A stretch of 64,000 nt of DNA, taken from Saccharomonospora xinjiangensis XJ-54 (GTDB lineage: Bacteria > Actinomycetota > Actinomycetes > Mycobacteriales > Pseudonocardiaceae). Under the pieces are notes generated by a model. The model was given only the letters and a program-made list of their open reading frames with translations, was not told where the DNA came from and ran no database searches. The translations under genes and the position numbers were made by a program. Of the stretch, positions 8,618 to 17,372 are shown one piece after another (position 1 is the first letter of the stretch; each line of letters opens with the position of its first letter). Location: positions 1,016,982 to 1,080,981 of the forward strand of contig NZ_JH636049.1 of NCBI RefSeq assembly GCF_000258175.1, read 5' to 3'.

Positions 8618-8788
8618 CTGGGAAAACCTCCGGTCCAGGAGACAATCCGCCGAAGACCGACGGTGCGGACACTGTAGCTGTGACAAGCCATGACAAGCCG
8701 TGACGAACCACGGCACGCTCGGCGGCGAGTGCCGGACACCCCGATTCGGCGTCGTGGACCGAGTCCGACTCCGACGACTCACATCCAC

Positions 8789-8804
8789 TCGAACGTGTGT
8801 TCGA
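8789..8804. promoter_or_regulatory. LexA (SOS) box
   Basis: TCGAACGTGTGTTCGA is a perfect TCGAAC-N4-GTTCGA palindrome, the actinobacterial LexA operator. It lies just upstream of a -10 hexamer TACGGT (8813-8818) whose predicted start point coincides with the GTG start at 8826, so LexA would cover the -35 region. This is the only perfect LexA box I found in the window. Confidence 0.78.
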
Positions 8805-8825
8805 ATGGGTGATACGGTTGCTGTC

Positions 8826-9725
8826 GTGACCGACACCTCGACCCTCACAGCGGCGGCAACCTTCCTGACCGCCAACGCCCGATTGCTCGACCAGCACCGG
8901 TATCGGCTGCTCACGGGGAACTCCGACCCCGAGGCGACGTTGTCCGCGCTCGCCGCCTACCGCAACCCCGACGGAGGGTACGGACACGGCCTCGAACCGG
9001 ACCTGCGCTCCCCCGAGAGCCAGCCAGCCGCCGCGCTGCATGCGCTTGAGGTACTGGCGGAGCTCGGGCCGGTCACCAGCTCGCAGGCAGGGCAACTCTG
9101 TGACTGGCTGCTGACGGCGAGCTTGCCCGACGGCGGCTTGCCATTCGCGCTGCCGATCACCACTCCGGAGAGCTGCGCGCCGTTCTGGGTCCAGGCTGAT
9201 CCGACGACGTCGTCACTCCAGATCACCGCCGTCGTAACCCTGCACGCTCACCGCGTCGCCGTCCACGACCGCGCTGTCGCTGACCATCCCTGGCTGGCGC
9301 GCGCCACCGAGTTCTGTGTGTCGGCCATCCGTGCCCTCCGTGAGGAAGACCGCACTCCCCACGCCATCGAATTGGCCTTCGCGGTGCGGTTCGCCGACGT
9401 CCTGAGTGCCAGGCATCCCGAGATCGCCCGTGACCTGTTCGACGTGCTGGGCGCGTTTGTGCCTGCCGACGGCACTGTGCATGTCCAGGGCGGTGCCGAG
9501 GATGAGTACATGCGACCGCTCGACTTCGCACCGGCGCCCGGGTCCGCGCAACAGCTGCTGTCCCCTGAGGCGATCGAGGCCGACCTGGAGCGACTGCGTT
9601 CGGGGCAGGCCGACGACGGTGGCTGGACGGTCGATTTCGTCAGCTACTCCCCCGCCGCCGCGCTGGAGTGGCGTGGCTACGCCACGGTGGGCGCGCTGCG
9701 GACGTTGATCGCGTACGACGGCTGA
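8826..9725 (+). CDS. Toroid-fold (prenyltransferase/squalene-cyclase-like) protein, predicted SOS gene
   Basis: 299-residue soluble protein related to the alpha-alpha toroid of terpenoid cyclases and protein prenyltransferases. The repeat signature appears as ALAAYRNPDGGYGHGLEPDLRSP-type and QADDGGWTVDF-type motifs at both ends. No DxDD cyclase motif is seen, so catalytic activity is uncertain. GTG 8826 is chosen over earlier in-frame starts (8700, ATG 8805) because the promoter places the transcript start at about this base, which makes it leaderless. The LexA box upstream predicts DNA-damage induction, an unexpected regulation for this fold. It ends at a strong terminator and stands alone as a transcription unit. 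Confidence 0.75.
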   Translation: MTDTSTLTAAATFLTANARLLDQHRYRLLTGNSDPEATLSALAAYRNPDGGYGHGLEPDLRSPESQPAAALHALEVLAELGPVTSSQAGQLCDWLLTASLPDGGLPFALPITTPESCAPFWVQADPTTSSLQITAVVTLHAHRVAVHDRAVADHPWLARATEFCVSAIRALREEDRTPHAIELAFAVRFADVLSARHPEIARDLFDVLGAFVPADGTVHVQGGAEDEYMRPLDFAPAPGSAQQLLSPEAIEADLERLRSGQADDGGWTVDFVSYSPAAALEWRGYATVGALRTLIAYDG

Positions 9726-9731
9726 CGCCTT

Positions 9732-9764
9732 CCCCGTGAGGCCCTGACCGGGGGCCTCACGGGG
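9732..9764. terminator. Bidirectional terminator hairpin
   Basis: Perfect 13-bp stem CCCCGTGAGGCCC / GGGCCTCACGGGG with a 7-nt loop, directly after the toroid-fold gene stop and before the end of the convergent ebo-like cluster. Confidence 0.75.
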
Positions 9765-9851
9765 AGAGCGAGACGCTGTCAGACACCAGGACGTTGCCGA
9801 TGTCGCGTCCGCACCCTGGCGGGGGCGGCGTCGCGAACCGCGAGTGTCGCG

Positions 9852-10715
9852 TCAGAACCGAAGGTTCGCCAGGTACTCGTAGCCGACCTTCGCGGTGTTC
9901 AGCGCATCGGTGGGAGCGTCGTGTTCGACGATGTACTGCTTCATCGGCCCTGCCCACGTCCTGCGGAACAGGTCCGGGAAGTCGATCGTGCCCGTCCCCA
10001 GGTCGGCGAAGCTGCCGTCCGATGCTCTGTCCTTGACGTGGAACTGCAACACCCTGCCGAAGCGGCGGTGATACTCCTCCACCGGGTCGGCACCACCCGC
10101 GACGACCCAGTACAGGTCGTACTCGAAGTGCACGGTGCGGGGGTCGGTGTGCTCGGCGATCACGTCGATCGGCCGGACGCCGTCAACGAGGGCGTACTCG
10201 TGGGCGTGGTTGTGGTAGCCGTAGGCGATCCCGGCCTTGTGGAACGCCGCCGCAGCCTCGTCGAGCCGCCCCGCGAAAGCTCTCCAGTCGTCGGCGGTCG
10301 GAAAGTTCGCCCACGCGCAGGCCGCCTTCCGGTACCCGAGAATCCGGGCGTCCTCGATCAGCCGGTTCACGTCGGCACCGTCGAAGGAGACGTGGGCCGA
10401 CGTCGCGCTGAGGTGATACCGGTCGAGGATGGCCCTGAACTCGGTCGCGGACCGGCCGTAGGTGCCTGCCAGCTCGACGGTGCGGTAGCCGATGTCGGCC
10501 AGCGCCTCCAAGGTGCCCTCCAGGTCTGCCTGCAAAAGGTTGCGGAGGGTGTAGAGCTGGATGCTGATCATCTGCCTGGGAACCCGCCTCGTCGGCGGCC
10601 CCCAGGTGGCGGTGGCGTGCGCGGTACCGCCCAGCGCTCCGGCGAGCCCCACCGCCGCAGCCGCACCGGCCGCGGTGCGGAACATCGCTCGACGGGACAG
10701 TCTCTCGTCACTCAT
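9852..10715 (-). CDS. Tat-exported sugar phosphate isomerase/epimerase (TIM barrel)
   Basis: 287-residue protein with a twin-arginine signal ([12 protein letters not shown], residues 6-16, then an Ala-rich segment ending THA near residue 34) followed by a xylose-isomerase-like TIM barrel (about 50-287). Visible barrel features include [10 protein letters not shown], a late GYHNHAHEY metal-site strand and HVKDRAS. Members act on sugars, inososes or hydroxy acids with a divalent metal. The leader indicates work outside the membrane, unlike the two cytoplasmic relatives upstream in the same operon. GGAGAGG precedes ATG 10715, which overlaps the upstream stop by 8 nt. It is the last gene of the ebo-like cluster. 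Confidence 0.82.
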   Translation of the reverse strand: MSDERLSRRAMFRTAAGAAAAVGLAGALGGTAHATATWGPPTRRVPRQMISIQLYTLRNLLQADLEGTLEALADIGYRTVELAGTYGRSATEFRAILDRYHLSATSAHVSFDGADVNRLIEDARILGYRKAACAWANFPTADDWRAFAGRLDEAAAAFHKAGIAYGYHNHAHEYALVDGVRPIDVIAEHTDPRTVHFEYDLYWVVAGGADPVEEYHRRFGRVLQFHVKDRASDGSFADLGTGTIDFPDLFRRTWAGPMKQYIVEHDAPTDALNTAKVGYEYLANLRF

Positions 10716-11727
10716 GGCCTCGGTTCCTCTCCGTGCTGAACGCGGCGTCGAAGGCCGCCTCCGGCTTGTCGAACACCCTGCTGCGGATGTAGGTCACCGC
10801 TTCGGCGGCACCCCGCAGGCGATCCATGCCCGCGTCCTCCCACTCGACCGAGATCGGCCCGGTGTAGCCGATGGCGTTGAGCGCACGGAACGCGCTCTCC
10901 CAGTCAACGTCGCCGTGCCCTGTGGACACGAAGTCCCAGCCCCGGCGCGGGTCGCCCCACGGAAGGTGGGAGCCGAGCCTGCCGCCCCTGCCGTCGAACC
11001 GCTTCTTCGTGTCCTTGCAGTCCACGTGATAGATGCGGTCAGCGAAGTCGATGATGAAACCCACCGGATCGAGGTCCTGCCACACGAAATGCGAAGGGTC
11101 CCAGTTCAGGCCGAACGCGGGCCGGTTGTCCACTGCCTTGAGCGCCAGCGTGGTCGTCCAGTAGTCGTAGGCGATCTCACTGGGGTGCACCTCGTGGGCG
11201 AACCGCACGCCGACCTCGTCGAAGACGTCGAGGATCGGGTTCCACCTGCGCGCGAAGTCGGCGTAGCCGTCCTCGATCACCTCCGCGGGCACCGGCGGGA
11301 ACATCGCGACGTACTTCCAGATCTTCGACCCGGTGAAGCCGACGACGGTGTCCACGCCGAGTTTCGCGGCGGCCCTCGCCGTGTCGGCCATCTCGGTGGC
11401 CGCGCGCTGCCGCACCCCCTCGGGTTCGCCGTCGCCCCAGATCCGGGAAGGGAGGATGTTGCGGTGCCGCTCGTCGATCGGGTCGTCACACACCGCCTGC
11501 CCGACGAGATGGTTGGAGATCGCCCATACCTTGAGCCCGTAGGAATCCAGCAACGCGAGCCGGTTCGCGACGTAGTCCTTTTCAGACAGTGCTCGATCGA
11601 CCTCGAAGTGGTCGCCGGAGCATGCGATCTCCAGCCCGTCGTAGCCCCACTGTGAGGCGAGGCGGCAGACCTCCTCGAACGGCAGGTCGGCCCATTGGCC
11701 CGTGAACAGGGTCACCGGTCGGCTCAT
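10708..11727 (-). CDS. Sugar phosphate isomerase/epimerase (TIM barrel)
   Basis: 339-residue cytoplasmic TIM-barrel protein of the IolE/IolI/xylose-isomerase-like family. Motifs in order are [18 protein letters not shown] near residue 30, [13 protein letters not shown] (metal-site Glu/His), [11 protein letters not shown], and [10 protein letters not shown] with a terminal [11 protein letters not shown]. These positions match the metal ligands of the family. The open frame continues upstream, but ATG 11727 gives a normal N-terminus and overlaps the upstream gene by 4 nt. In this operon a cyclitol or sugar substrate is likely, because an inositol-phosphate synthase and a Gfo/Idh dehydrogenase are encoded upstream. 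Confidence 0.85.
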   Translation of the reverse strand: MSRPVTLFTGQWADLPFEEVCRLASQWGYDGLEIACSGDHFEVDRALSEKDYVANRLALLDSYGLKVWAISNHLVGQAVCDDPIDERHRNILPSRIWGDGEPEGVRQRAATEMADTARAAAKLGVDTVVGFTGSKIWKYVAMFPPVPAEVIEDGYADFARRWNPILDVFDEVGVRFAHEVHPSEIAYDYWTTTLALKAVDNRPAFGLNWDPSHFVWQDLDPVGFIIDFADRIYHVDCKDTKKRFDGRGGRLGSHLPWGDPRRGWDFVSTGHGDVDWESAFRALNAIGYTGPISVEWEDAGMDRLRGAAEAVTYIRSRVFDKPEAAFDAAFSTERNRGHE

Positions 11728-13124
11728 TGGCGTGCTCCCTCTCGGATTCCGTGCAGTTGCAGGAGAAGGTGACGTACATCCGTGGCGGCCATCCGCCCGC
11801 TCGACTCGACGGCGGACGGCATCTCGGGGTCGGAGCAGATCAGCATCGGCCCGTGCTCGGCCGAATCCGGTAACCGCCCGTGCGATCCGCGCACCCACCT
11901 CGGGTCGGTGGGCACCACGTTCATCGCGTAGCGCAGCCCGGCTTTCTTGCGCACGAGGTTGAGCCCCGCCCTGGCCTTGGCGAAACGGTCGGCCGGATCG
12001 AAGAACAACTCGGCCGGGTCGTAGCCGGGTTTGCGGTGGATCTCGACGCCGCGCGCGAAGTCGGGCGCACGATCGTCGTCGAGCCAGTAGTAGTAGGTGA
12101 ACCATGCCCTTGGCTCTGCCACCACCACGAACTCGCCCGCCCGAGGGTGGCCCAGCCCGTATCGCGACTGGGCCTCACGATCGAGCACCTCATCCACCCC
12201 GGTGAGGCCCTCGACGATCGAGCGCACCCTGGGCAGGTCGGCGTCGTCGGCGACGTAGACGTGGGCGACCTGGTGGTCGGCCACGGCGAACGCCCTCGAA
12301 GTCCACGGGTCCAGGTACTCCATGCCGTCCTGGGTGTAGACCTCCAGCAGCCCTTCCCTGCGCAGTGCCCTGTTGATGTCCACGGGCGTGTCCACTGAGG
12401 TGATGCCGTACTCGGACAGCGCGACCACCGTGGTGCCCGCGCGGCGCGCGTCGGCGAGCAGCGGGGCCAGCGCGGCATCGACCTCCCGCGCGGCCTTCAC
12501 CGCCTGCGGTGAGCCGGGGCCGTACCGCTGGAGGTCGTAGTCGAGGTGCGGGACGTAGGCCATCAGCAGGTCGGGGTTGTCGGTGCGCAGGATGCGCCGG
12601 GTGGCCGCCACGATCCACTTCGTCGAGGTGATCGACGCCGTCGGGCCCCAGTACTGGAACAGCGGGAACGGGCCGAGGTCCGCGGTGAGTGCGTCGTGCA
12701 GGTGCGGTGGGCGCACGTAGCAGTCGGGCGATTTGCGGCCGTCGGCGTGGTAGACGGGGCGTGGGGTGACCGTGATATCGGTGGTCATGCCCATCGCGTA
12801 CCACCAGCACACGTTCGCGGCGGTGTAGCCGGGATGCTCCGCCCTCGCGGTCTCCCACACCTTCGGCCCCCGCACGAGCCTGTTGTGCTGCCGCCACAGG
12901 TGGATCTCGCCGAGGTCGCGGAAGTACCAGCCGTTGCCGACGATCCCGTGTTCGGCAGGCATCGTCCCGGTGAGCAGGGTCGATTGCACGCTGCACGTGA
13001 CGGCGGGCAGCACGGTACCCAGCTCGGCGCGCCAGCCCTCCTCGGCGAGCCCCGACAGGTTCGGCATGTGCGGCAGCAGTGCGGGCGTCATACCGACCAC
13101 GTCGAGCAGGAGCAGTTTCTTCAT
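11724..13124 (-). CDS. Alkaline-phosphatase-fold phosphodiesterase, EboF type
   Basis: 466-residue member of the nucleotide pyrophosphatase/phosphodiesterase family. The metal and nucleophile signatures are [10 protein letters not shown] (metal Asp), [15 protein letters not shown] (nucleophile Thr), [15 protein letters not shown] (Asp/His ligands), ALSEYGI and [11 protein letters not shown]. No signal peptide is seen, so it acts in the cytosol or on a membrane lipid head group. Alkaline-phosphatase-fold proteins of this kind are the F component of ebo clusters. ATG 13124 overlaps the EboE-type gene (ATGA). Inference: it could hydrolyse or transfer a phosphate ester of a prenyl-linked cyclitol. 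Confidence 0.82.
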   Translation of the reverse strand: MKKLLLLDVVGMTPALLPHMPNLSGLAEEGWRAELGTVLPAVTCSVQSTLLTGTMPAEHGIVGNGWYFRDLGEIHLWRQHNRLVRGPKVWETARAEHPGYTAANVCWWYAMGMTTDITVTPRPVYHADGRKSPDCYVRPPHLHDALTADLGPFPLFQYWGPTASITSTKWIVAATRRILRTDNPDLLMAYVPHLDYDLQRYGPGSPQAVKAAREVDAALAPLLADARRAGTTVVALSEYGITSVDTPVDINRALRREGLLEVYTQDGMEYLDPWTSRAFAVADHQVAHVYVADDADLPRVRSIVEGLTGVDEVLDREAQSRYGLGHPRAGEFVVVAEPRAWFTYYYWLDDDRAPDFARGVEIHRKPGYDPAELFFDPADRFAKARAGLNLVRKKAGLRYAMNVVPTDPRWVRGSHGRLPDSAEHGPMLICSDPEMPSAVESSGRMAATDVRHLLLQLHGIREGARQ

Positions 13125-14215
13125 GCGGCTACCTCCGTGTGCGCCCAGCGCAGTTCGTCGGCGATTCCCGCGGCGAGATCGATGTCGCCGGAGGCAGGCA
13201 GGACCGTCCACGTGTAGGTCTCGACCTCGATGTGGGGAACGGGCCGCCCGGTGTCGGCCAGGGCGGCCACGGCACCGGTGAGCACGTCCGTGGTCGAGGC
13301 CAGCGGCGACCGTGGGCCGGCGTGCAGGGGAACGTGGAAGTGCACGCGCCACGGCCCGGCACCCGGCAGATCGGCCAGCGCGGCGTCGAGGTCGTCGGCC
13401 GCGAGCACCTCGCCGCTCGGCGACAATTCCCGTACCTGGTGCAGGTACCGGGGTTCGCAGAACTCGGCGAGCGCGGCGCGAGCCTCCCGCGCTGCCGGGT
13501 TCTCGACATGCAGGGCAGCCGATGCCTGCACCTTCACGATGTCGAGCCCGGCGTCGTGGACGCGGCGGATCTCCTCGGCGGGGTCGGCGAACGACACGGC
13601 GAGATGACAGGTGTCAAGGCACAACCCGACATGGGCCGGATCGACGCGGCCTGCCAGCCACGACACCGCGTCGGCCACCGTGTCGAGCACACACCCTGGC
13701 TCGGGTTCCACGGCGAGCCGCAGTGGCCTGCCGTCCGAGAGTTCACGCGCGTGAGCTGTGATCTCGGTGAAGGCCGCCGTCGCGCGGTCGTCGTCGGCAG
13801 GAGTCCACGGCTCACGCCAGGCCAGCGGCAGTGTCGAGATGCTTCCGTACCGCGCGTCCTCGTGCAGGAGACCGGCCAGCACCGTGAGACAGTCGCGCGT
13901 GTAACGCAGCCTGCGCTCGTCGGTCCACGTCGGGACGTACACGGCGTGCTTGACGACGGTGTCGTGGAAACCCCCGTAGGGGAAGGCGTTGAGGGTCTGC
14001 ACCGCGAGTCCTCGTGCCTTCAGTTCGGCGGCGAAGCGCCTCAGGGCGGCTGGGTCGGCGGCCAGCCCTGCGGCCACGGTCGAGGCCAGCCACAGCCCCA
14101 CTCCGAGGAGATCGGCACCGAGCCGCTCCCTCACCGGCACGGCGTAGGTGTCGAGCGCGGCGACGAGGTCGTCCAGATTGTCGGCGGCATGGACGTTCGT
14201 GCAGTAGGAGAGCAC
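13121..14215 (-). CDS. eboE: Metabolite traffic protein EboE-type (TIM barrel)
   Basis: 364-residue protein starting MLSYCTNVHAADNLDDLVAAL, the recognisable N-terminus of the EboE family. It is a xylose-isomerase-like TIM barrel that ebo clusters carry for export or processing of prenylated precursors. Further landmarks are LNAFPYGGFHDTVVKHAVY, LAVEPEPGC, LCLDTCHLAVSFADP and VEVQTYTWTVLP-like VETYTWTVLP near the C-terminus. ATG 14215 lies 3 nt after the TatD-type gene. The family name comes from cyanobacterial scytonemin-associated clusters; the exact reaction is not established there either. Confidence 0.8.
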   Translation of the reverse strand: MLSYCTNVHAADNLDDLVAALDTYAVPVRERLGADLLGVGLWLASTVAAGLAADPAALRRFAAELKARGLAVQTLNAFPYGGFHDTVVKHAVYVPTWTDERRLRYTRDCLTVLAGLLHEDARYGSISTLPLAWREPWTPADDDRATAAFTEITAHARELSDGRPLRLAVEPEPGCVLDTVADAVSWLAGRVDPAHVGLCLDTCHLAVSFADPAEEIRRVHDAGLDIVKVQASAALHVENPAAREARAALAEFCEPRYLHQVRELSPSGEVLAADDLDAALADLPGAGPWRVHFHVPLHAGPRSPLASTTDVLTGAVAALADTGRPVPHIEVETYTWTVLPASGDIDLAAGIADELRWAHTEVAA

Positions 14216-14218
14216 GGC

Positions 14219-15079
14219 TCACTTCCTCGCGCCGCGCAGGATCGAGTTGCCCTCGAACGTGCCGGACTCCGAGGTGACCGGCAGCTGTTCGATCATCAGT
14301 TTGCCGCTCTGCCCGTAGAAGGCGACGGGGTTGTCCCACAACACAGCGTCCACATCAGACTCGGTGAACCCGGCTTCGAGCATGGTCTTCCCGGTGCGGT
14401 AGGTCGTCAGCGGGTCCGAACGTCCCCAGTCGGCCGCCGAGTTCACGAGCATCCGGTCGGTGCCGTACTCCTTGAGGATGGCGACCATGCGGTGTTCGTC
14501 CATCTTCGTGTCGGGGTAAATCGAGAAGCCCATCCAGCATCCCGCGTCGGCCACGAGCCCGACGGTGACCTCGTTGAGGTGGTCAACCACCACCCGGGCC
14601 GGGTCGATGCCCGACTCCGCGACGACGTCGAGGGTGCGCCGTGTGCCCGCGAGCTTGTCGCGGTGCGGCGTGTGGACGAGCACGGGAAGGTCGTGCTCGA
14701 TCGCGAGCCCGAGCTGATACGTGAACGCCTTCTCCTCGGCGTCGGTCATCGAGTCATAGCCGACCTCGCCGACGGCCACCACGCCGTCCTTGGCGAGGTA
14801 GCGCGGCAGGACGTCGAGCACACCGGCGCAGCGGGGATCGTTCGCCTCCTTCGGGTTGAGCGCGATGGTGCAGTGGTGGCGGATACCGAACTGCGCCGCT
14901 CTGAACCGCTCCCATCCGATCAGCCCGTCGAAGTAGTCGGTGAACGACCCGACGTTCGTGCGGGGCTGCCCGAGCCAGAAAGCGGGTTCGACCAGTGCCC
15001 GTACTCCGGCGGCGCGCATCTTCTCGTAGTCGTCGGTGGTCCGCGACGTCATGTGGATGTGCGGGTCGAAGATCTTCAT
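14219..15079 (-). CDS. eboB: TatD-family metal hydrolase, EboB type
   Basis: 286-residue amidohydrolase-fold protein. The metal ligands are visible: DPHIHM near residue 5 (HxH), GEVGYD (Glu), VLVHTPHRDK (His), VVVDHLNE (His) and NSAADWG (Asp). TatD nucleases hydrolyse DNA 3' ends, but the EboB branch lies in ebo clusters and is thought to hydrolyse a small metabolite. ATG 15079 overlaps the upstream gene by 4 nt, so it is translationally coupled to the EboA fusion protein. The substrate is unknown; membership of the cluster is the main clue. Confidence 0.82.
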   Translation of the reverse strand: MKIFDPHIHMTSRTTDDYEKMRAAGVRALVEPAFWLGQPRTNVGSFTDYFDGLIGWERFRAAQFGIRHHCTIALNPKEANDPRCAGVLDVLPRYLAKDGVVAVGEVGYDSMTDAEEKAFTYQLGLAIEHDLPVLVHTPHRDKLAGTRRTLDVVAESGIDPARVVVDHLNEVTVGLVADAGCWMGFSIYPDTKMDEHRMVAILKEYGTDRMLVNSAADWGRSDPLTTYRTGKTMLEAGFTESDVDAVLWDNPVAFYGQSGKLMIEQLPVTSESGTFEGNSILRGARK

Positions 15080-16503
15080 CGGCTGACCTCCTCGTCACAG
15101 GTGGCGCCGGAGGCCAGGATCGCCTCGGCGTCGGCAGGCACGGTGCGTCCCGCCGCCTTCCGCTCGGCCACGTAGTCGGCGACCATGCGGCGCAACTCGG
15201 CGTCGCCGCGCCGGTCGAGTCCGGCGACGGCCGCGGTCGGAACCCCGGTGAACAGGCACTTCAACACCCCGTGCCGCCAACTGTGGTCATCGAGATGGTC
15301 GGCCGCGAACTCCCCGAGCGCTGCGGCCACGAGCCCGGTGTCGTTGGCCCGTAGCGCGTCGGCCACCATCCGCTGCCCCGCCTCGACGACGCGGGGCTCG
15401 TCCGGCAGGACGTGGAGGTTGCGCAACACACCCCGGCGCTCGGCGCCGTCGCCGTAGCGGTATAGCTCTTCCACTTCCTTCACGAGCGCGTCGGTGTCCA
15501 GCGCCGAGGCCAGCGCGGCGAGCAAGCGGCCCCGCGCGCGGTCGTCGGCGGTGCCGTGGACGAGCCCTTCCGGGTCCACGCCGGGGCGGAGCGCGGCGCG
15601 TCCCACTCTCCGGCCTGCCGAGGGGAAGAGCACGCGGATGCGCTCCGGTTCGGCACGGATCGCCGATTCCGCGTCCACCACCCAGTCGGCCGAGGCCAAT
15701 GCCGCTCTCGCCCTGCGGGCGACGTCGGGGGCGGCGTGGCTGTGCCGGGGCAGCTCGACCGCCGCGAGTCCCCGGTAACCCACCTCGGCCAGCGCCGCGA
15801 GCGTGTCGGCCAGGTCGAGCCGTCCCTCGCCGAATTCGAGATGCTCGTGCACGCCGGGGAGCATGTCGTCGAGCTGGACGTTGAACAGCAGCGGCCCGGC
15901 CTCGCGCACACACTCCGCCGCGCTGACCGGTTCGACGGCGACGCAGTGCCCGACGTCGAGTGTGATGCCGAGCCGGTCAACCTCGCCCAGTTCCGCACGA
16001 AGCCGCAGTGCCTGATCGAGGTGCTGCACGTAGTGGCCTGGTTCGGGTTCGAGCGCGAACCGGGCGTTCGTGTTCTCCAGCACGGCCGAGACCCCCGACA
16101 GCAGGCGTTGCCACGCCGTCTCTTCGTCCACTGCGGAGTCGGCGACCCCCGACCAGAACGACACGCATTCCGCGCCGAGATCGTCGGCGATCTCGGCCGC
16201 TCTGCGAAGGAAGTCGATCCGGGGACCCGGTTCGCCGGACAGCAGTGTCGGCTGGTGCTTGCGCCACGGGTCGAGCAGGAACCGTGCCCCTGTCTCGACC
16301 ACCACACCGAGCCCCAGCTCCGACAACCGCCTCGCGACCCGCGCGGTCTGGGCGACCACGTCGTCGGCGAAGGGATCGAGGTGCGCGTGGTCCAGTGTCA
16401 GCGCCACGCCCGAATAGCCGAGATCGGCGATGACGGCCAGCGCGTCGTCGAGCCGGTGATTGGCGAAACCGTTGGTGCCGTAGCCGAATCGCAGTGTGCT
16501 CAC
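15076..16503 (-). CDS. TIM-barrel isomerase fused to an EboA domain
   Basis: 475-residue two-domain protein. Residues 1-265 form a sugar-phosphate isomerase TIM barrel (LRFGYGTNGFANHRL start, VVVETGARFLLDP, ALEPEPGHYVQHL, ITLDVGHCVAVEP, AVELPRHSH). Residues about 270-475 match the EboA domain (YGDGAERRGVLRNLHVLP and DHLDDHSWRHGVLKCLF). In cyanobacterial clusters EboA stands alone, so the fusion ties a catalytic barrel to it. GTG 16503 is selected because it overlaps the UbiA stop (GTGA) and starts directly at the barrel; the open frame further upstream is compositionally shadow. The EboA role is unknown; it is suggested to work with the other Ebo proteins in metabolite transport. Confidence 0.8.
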   Translation of the reverse strand: MSTLRFGYGTNGFANHRLDDALAVIADLGYSGVALTLDHAHLDPFADDVVAQTARVARRLSELGLGVVVETGARFLLDPWRKHQPTLLSGEPGPRIDFLRRAAEIADDLGAECVSFWSGVADSAVDEETAWQRLLSGVSAVLENTNARFALEPEPGHYVQHLDQALRLRAELGEVDRLGITLDVGHCVAVEPVSAAECVREAGPLLFNVQLDDMLPGVHEHLEFGEGRLDLADTLAALAEVGYRGLAAVELPRHSHAAPDVARRARAALASADWVVDAESAIRAEPERIRVLFPSAGRRVGRAALRPGVDPEGLVHGTADDRARGRLLAALASALDTDALVKEVEELYRYGDGAERRGVLRNLHVLPDEPRVVEAGQRMVADALRANDTGLVAAALGEFAADHLDDHSWRHGVLKCLFTGVPTAAVAGLDRRGDAELRRMVADYVAERKAAGRTVPADAEAILASGATCDEEVSR

Positions 16504-17372
16504 GTGGGGCTCACCTTTCTCGCGAGTCTCCTGGCCAGCGGAAGGGCGGTGATCAGCACGGTCGCGGCGCGCACCGCTCCGTGCCGGGCGGCGATGGTGG
16601 CTTGCAGCGGAACCATGCCGTGGATTCCGGCACCGGTGGCGGCCCGCACCCGCTGGGCCGAGGGCTTTCGCAGGGCCGCGTACTGGGCGCCGCCGACGGA
16701 GGCCGCGTACGTGGCCGAGAACAACGCCGTCGCCGCACGGCGCGGCCCGCCGCCGGCCTGGCCTTCGCCACCCCGCTTGGGCACCGTGGTGGCGACGGAC
16801 ACAGCCGTGACGGTGGCGGTCAGCGCGCCTCCTGCCACGCGCCGATCGGCGCCGTGCACCTCCCCCGCCGACAACGCGGTGACGCCGAGCGTGTGCACAC
16901 CGAGTGCTCCGGCCGCCGCGACAGCGGCCCTCTCCCTTCCCGACGCGCCGAGGAGCACGTCCAGTGCCCGGCACGCCGCCATGCCGACCGGCCCGAGAAC
17001 CGTGCCCTTGACCCTCGTGTCGTAGGCCCACAGGCACGCCGCCAGCGGCACCGAGGTGCGCCACGCGCGGGCTCCGCCTCCGATCCGGGCCAGCGCGAGT
17101 CCCGCGCCGGTGAGGGCGATCCCCGTGCTCAGCGCTGCCCTCGCGCTCACCCTGCCCGAGGGGATCGGCCGTTCGGGCCGCTCGACCGCGTCGAGATCGC
17201 GGTCGGCCCAGTCGTTGAGCGCCATTCCGGCCCAGTAGAACGCCACCGACGCCAGCGGAAGCAGCCGCCTGCGGCCCCGCAGCGGGACGTTCGCGGCGGC
17301 GGCACCGGCCACCGTGTCACCCACCACGCTCAGCGCAGCGGGGGCCCTGACCAGTTCGGCGTACGCGTTCAC
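16500..17372 (-). CDS. eboC: UbiA-family prenyltransferase, EboC type
   Basis: 290-residue integral membrane prenyltransferase with seven to nine predicted helices. The first Asp-rich site is NDWADRDLDAVERP near residue 53 (NDxxDxxxD), followed by RPIPSG; the second site is weaker (YDTRVKG). UbiA enzymes join a polyprenyl diphosphate to an aromatic ring or a sugar/cyclitol phosphate. GTG 17372 overlaps the inositol-phosphate synthase stop as GTGA, so the two are tightly coupled. Inference: the acceptor may be the product of that synthase. Cyanobacterial EboC is the equivalent member of the ebo cluster. Confidence 0.84.
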   Translation of the reverse strand: MNAYAELVRAPAALSVVGDTVAGAAAANVPLRGRRRLLPLASVAFYWAGMALNDWADRDLDAVERPERPIPSGRVSARAALSTGIALTGAGLALARIGGGARAWRTSVPLAACLWAYDTRVKGTVLGPVGMAACRALDVLLGASGRERAAVAAAGALGVHTLGVTALSAGEVHGADRRVAGGALTATVTAVSVATTVPKRGGEGQAGGGPRRAATALFSATYAASVGGAQYAALRKPSAQRVRAATGAGIHGMVPLQATIAARHGAVRAATVLITALPLARRLARKVSPT

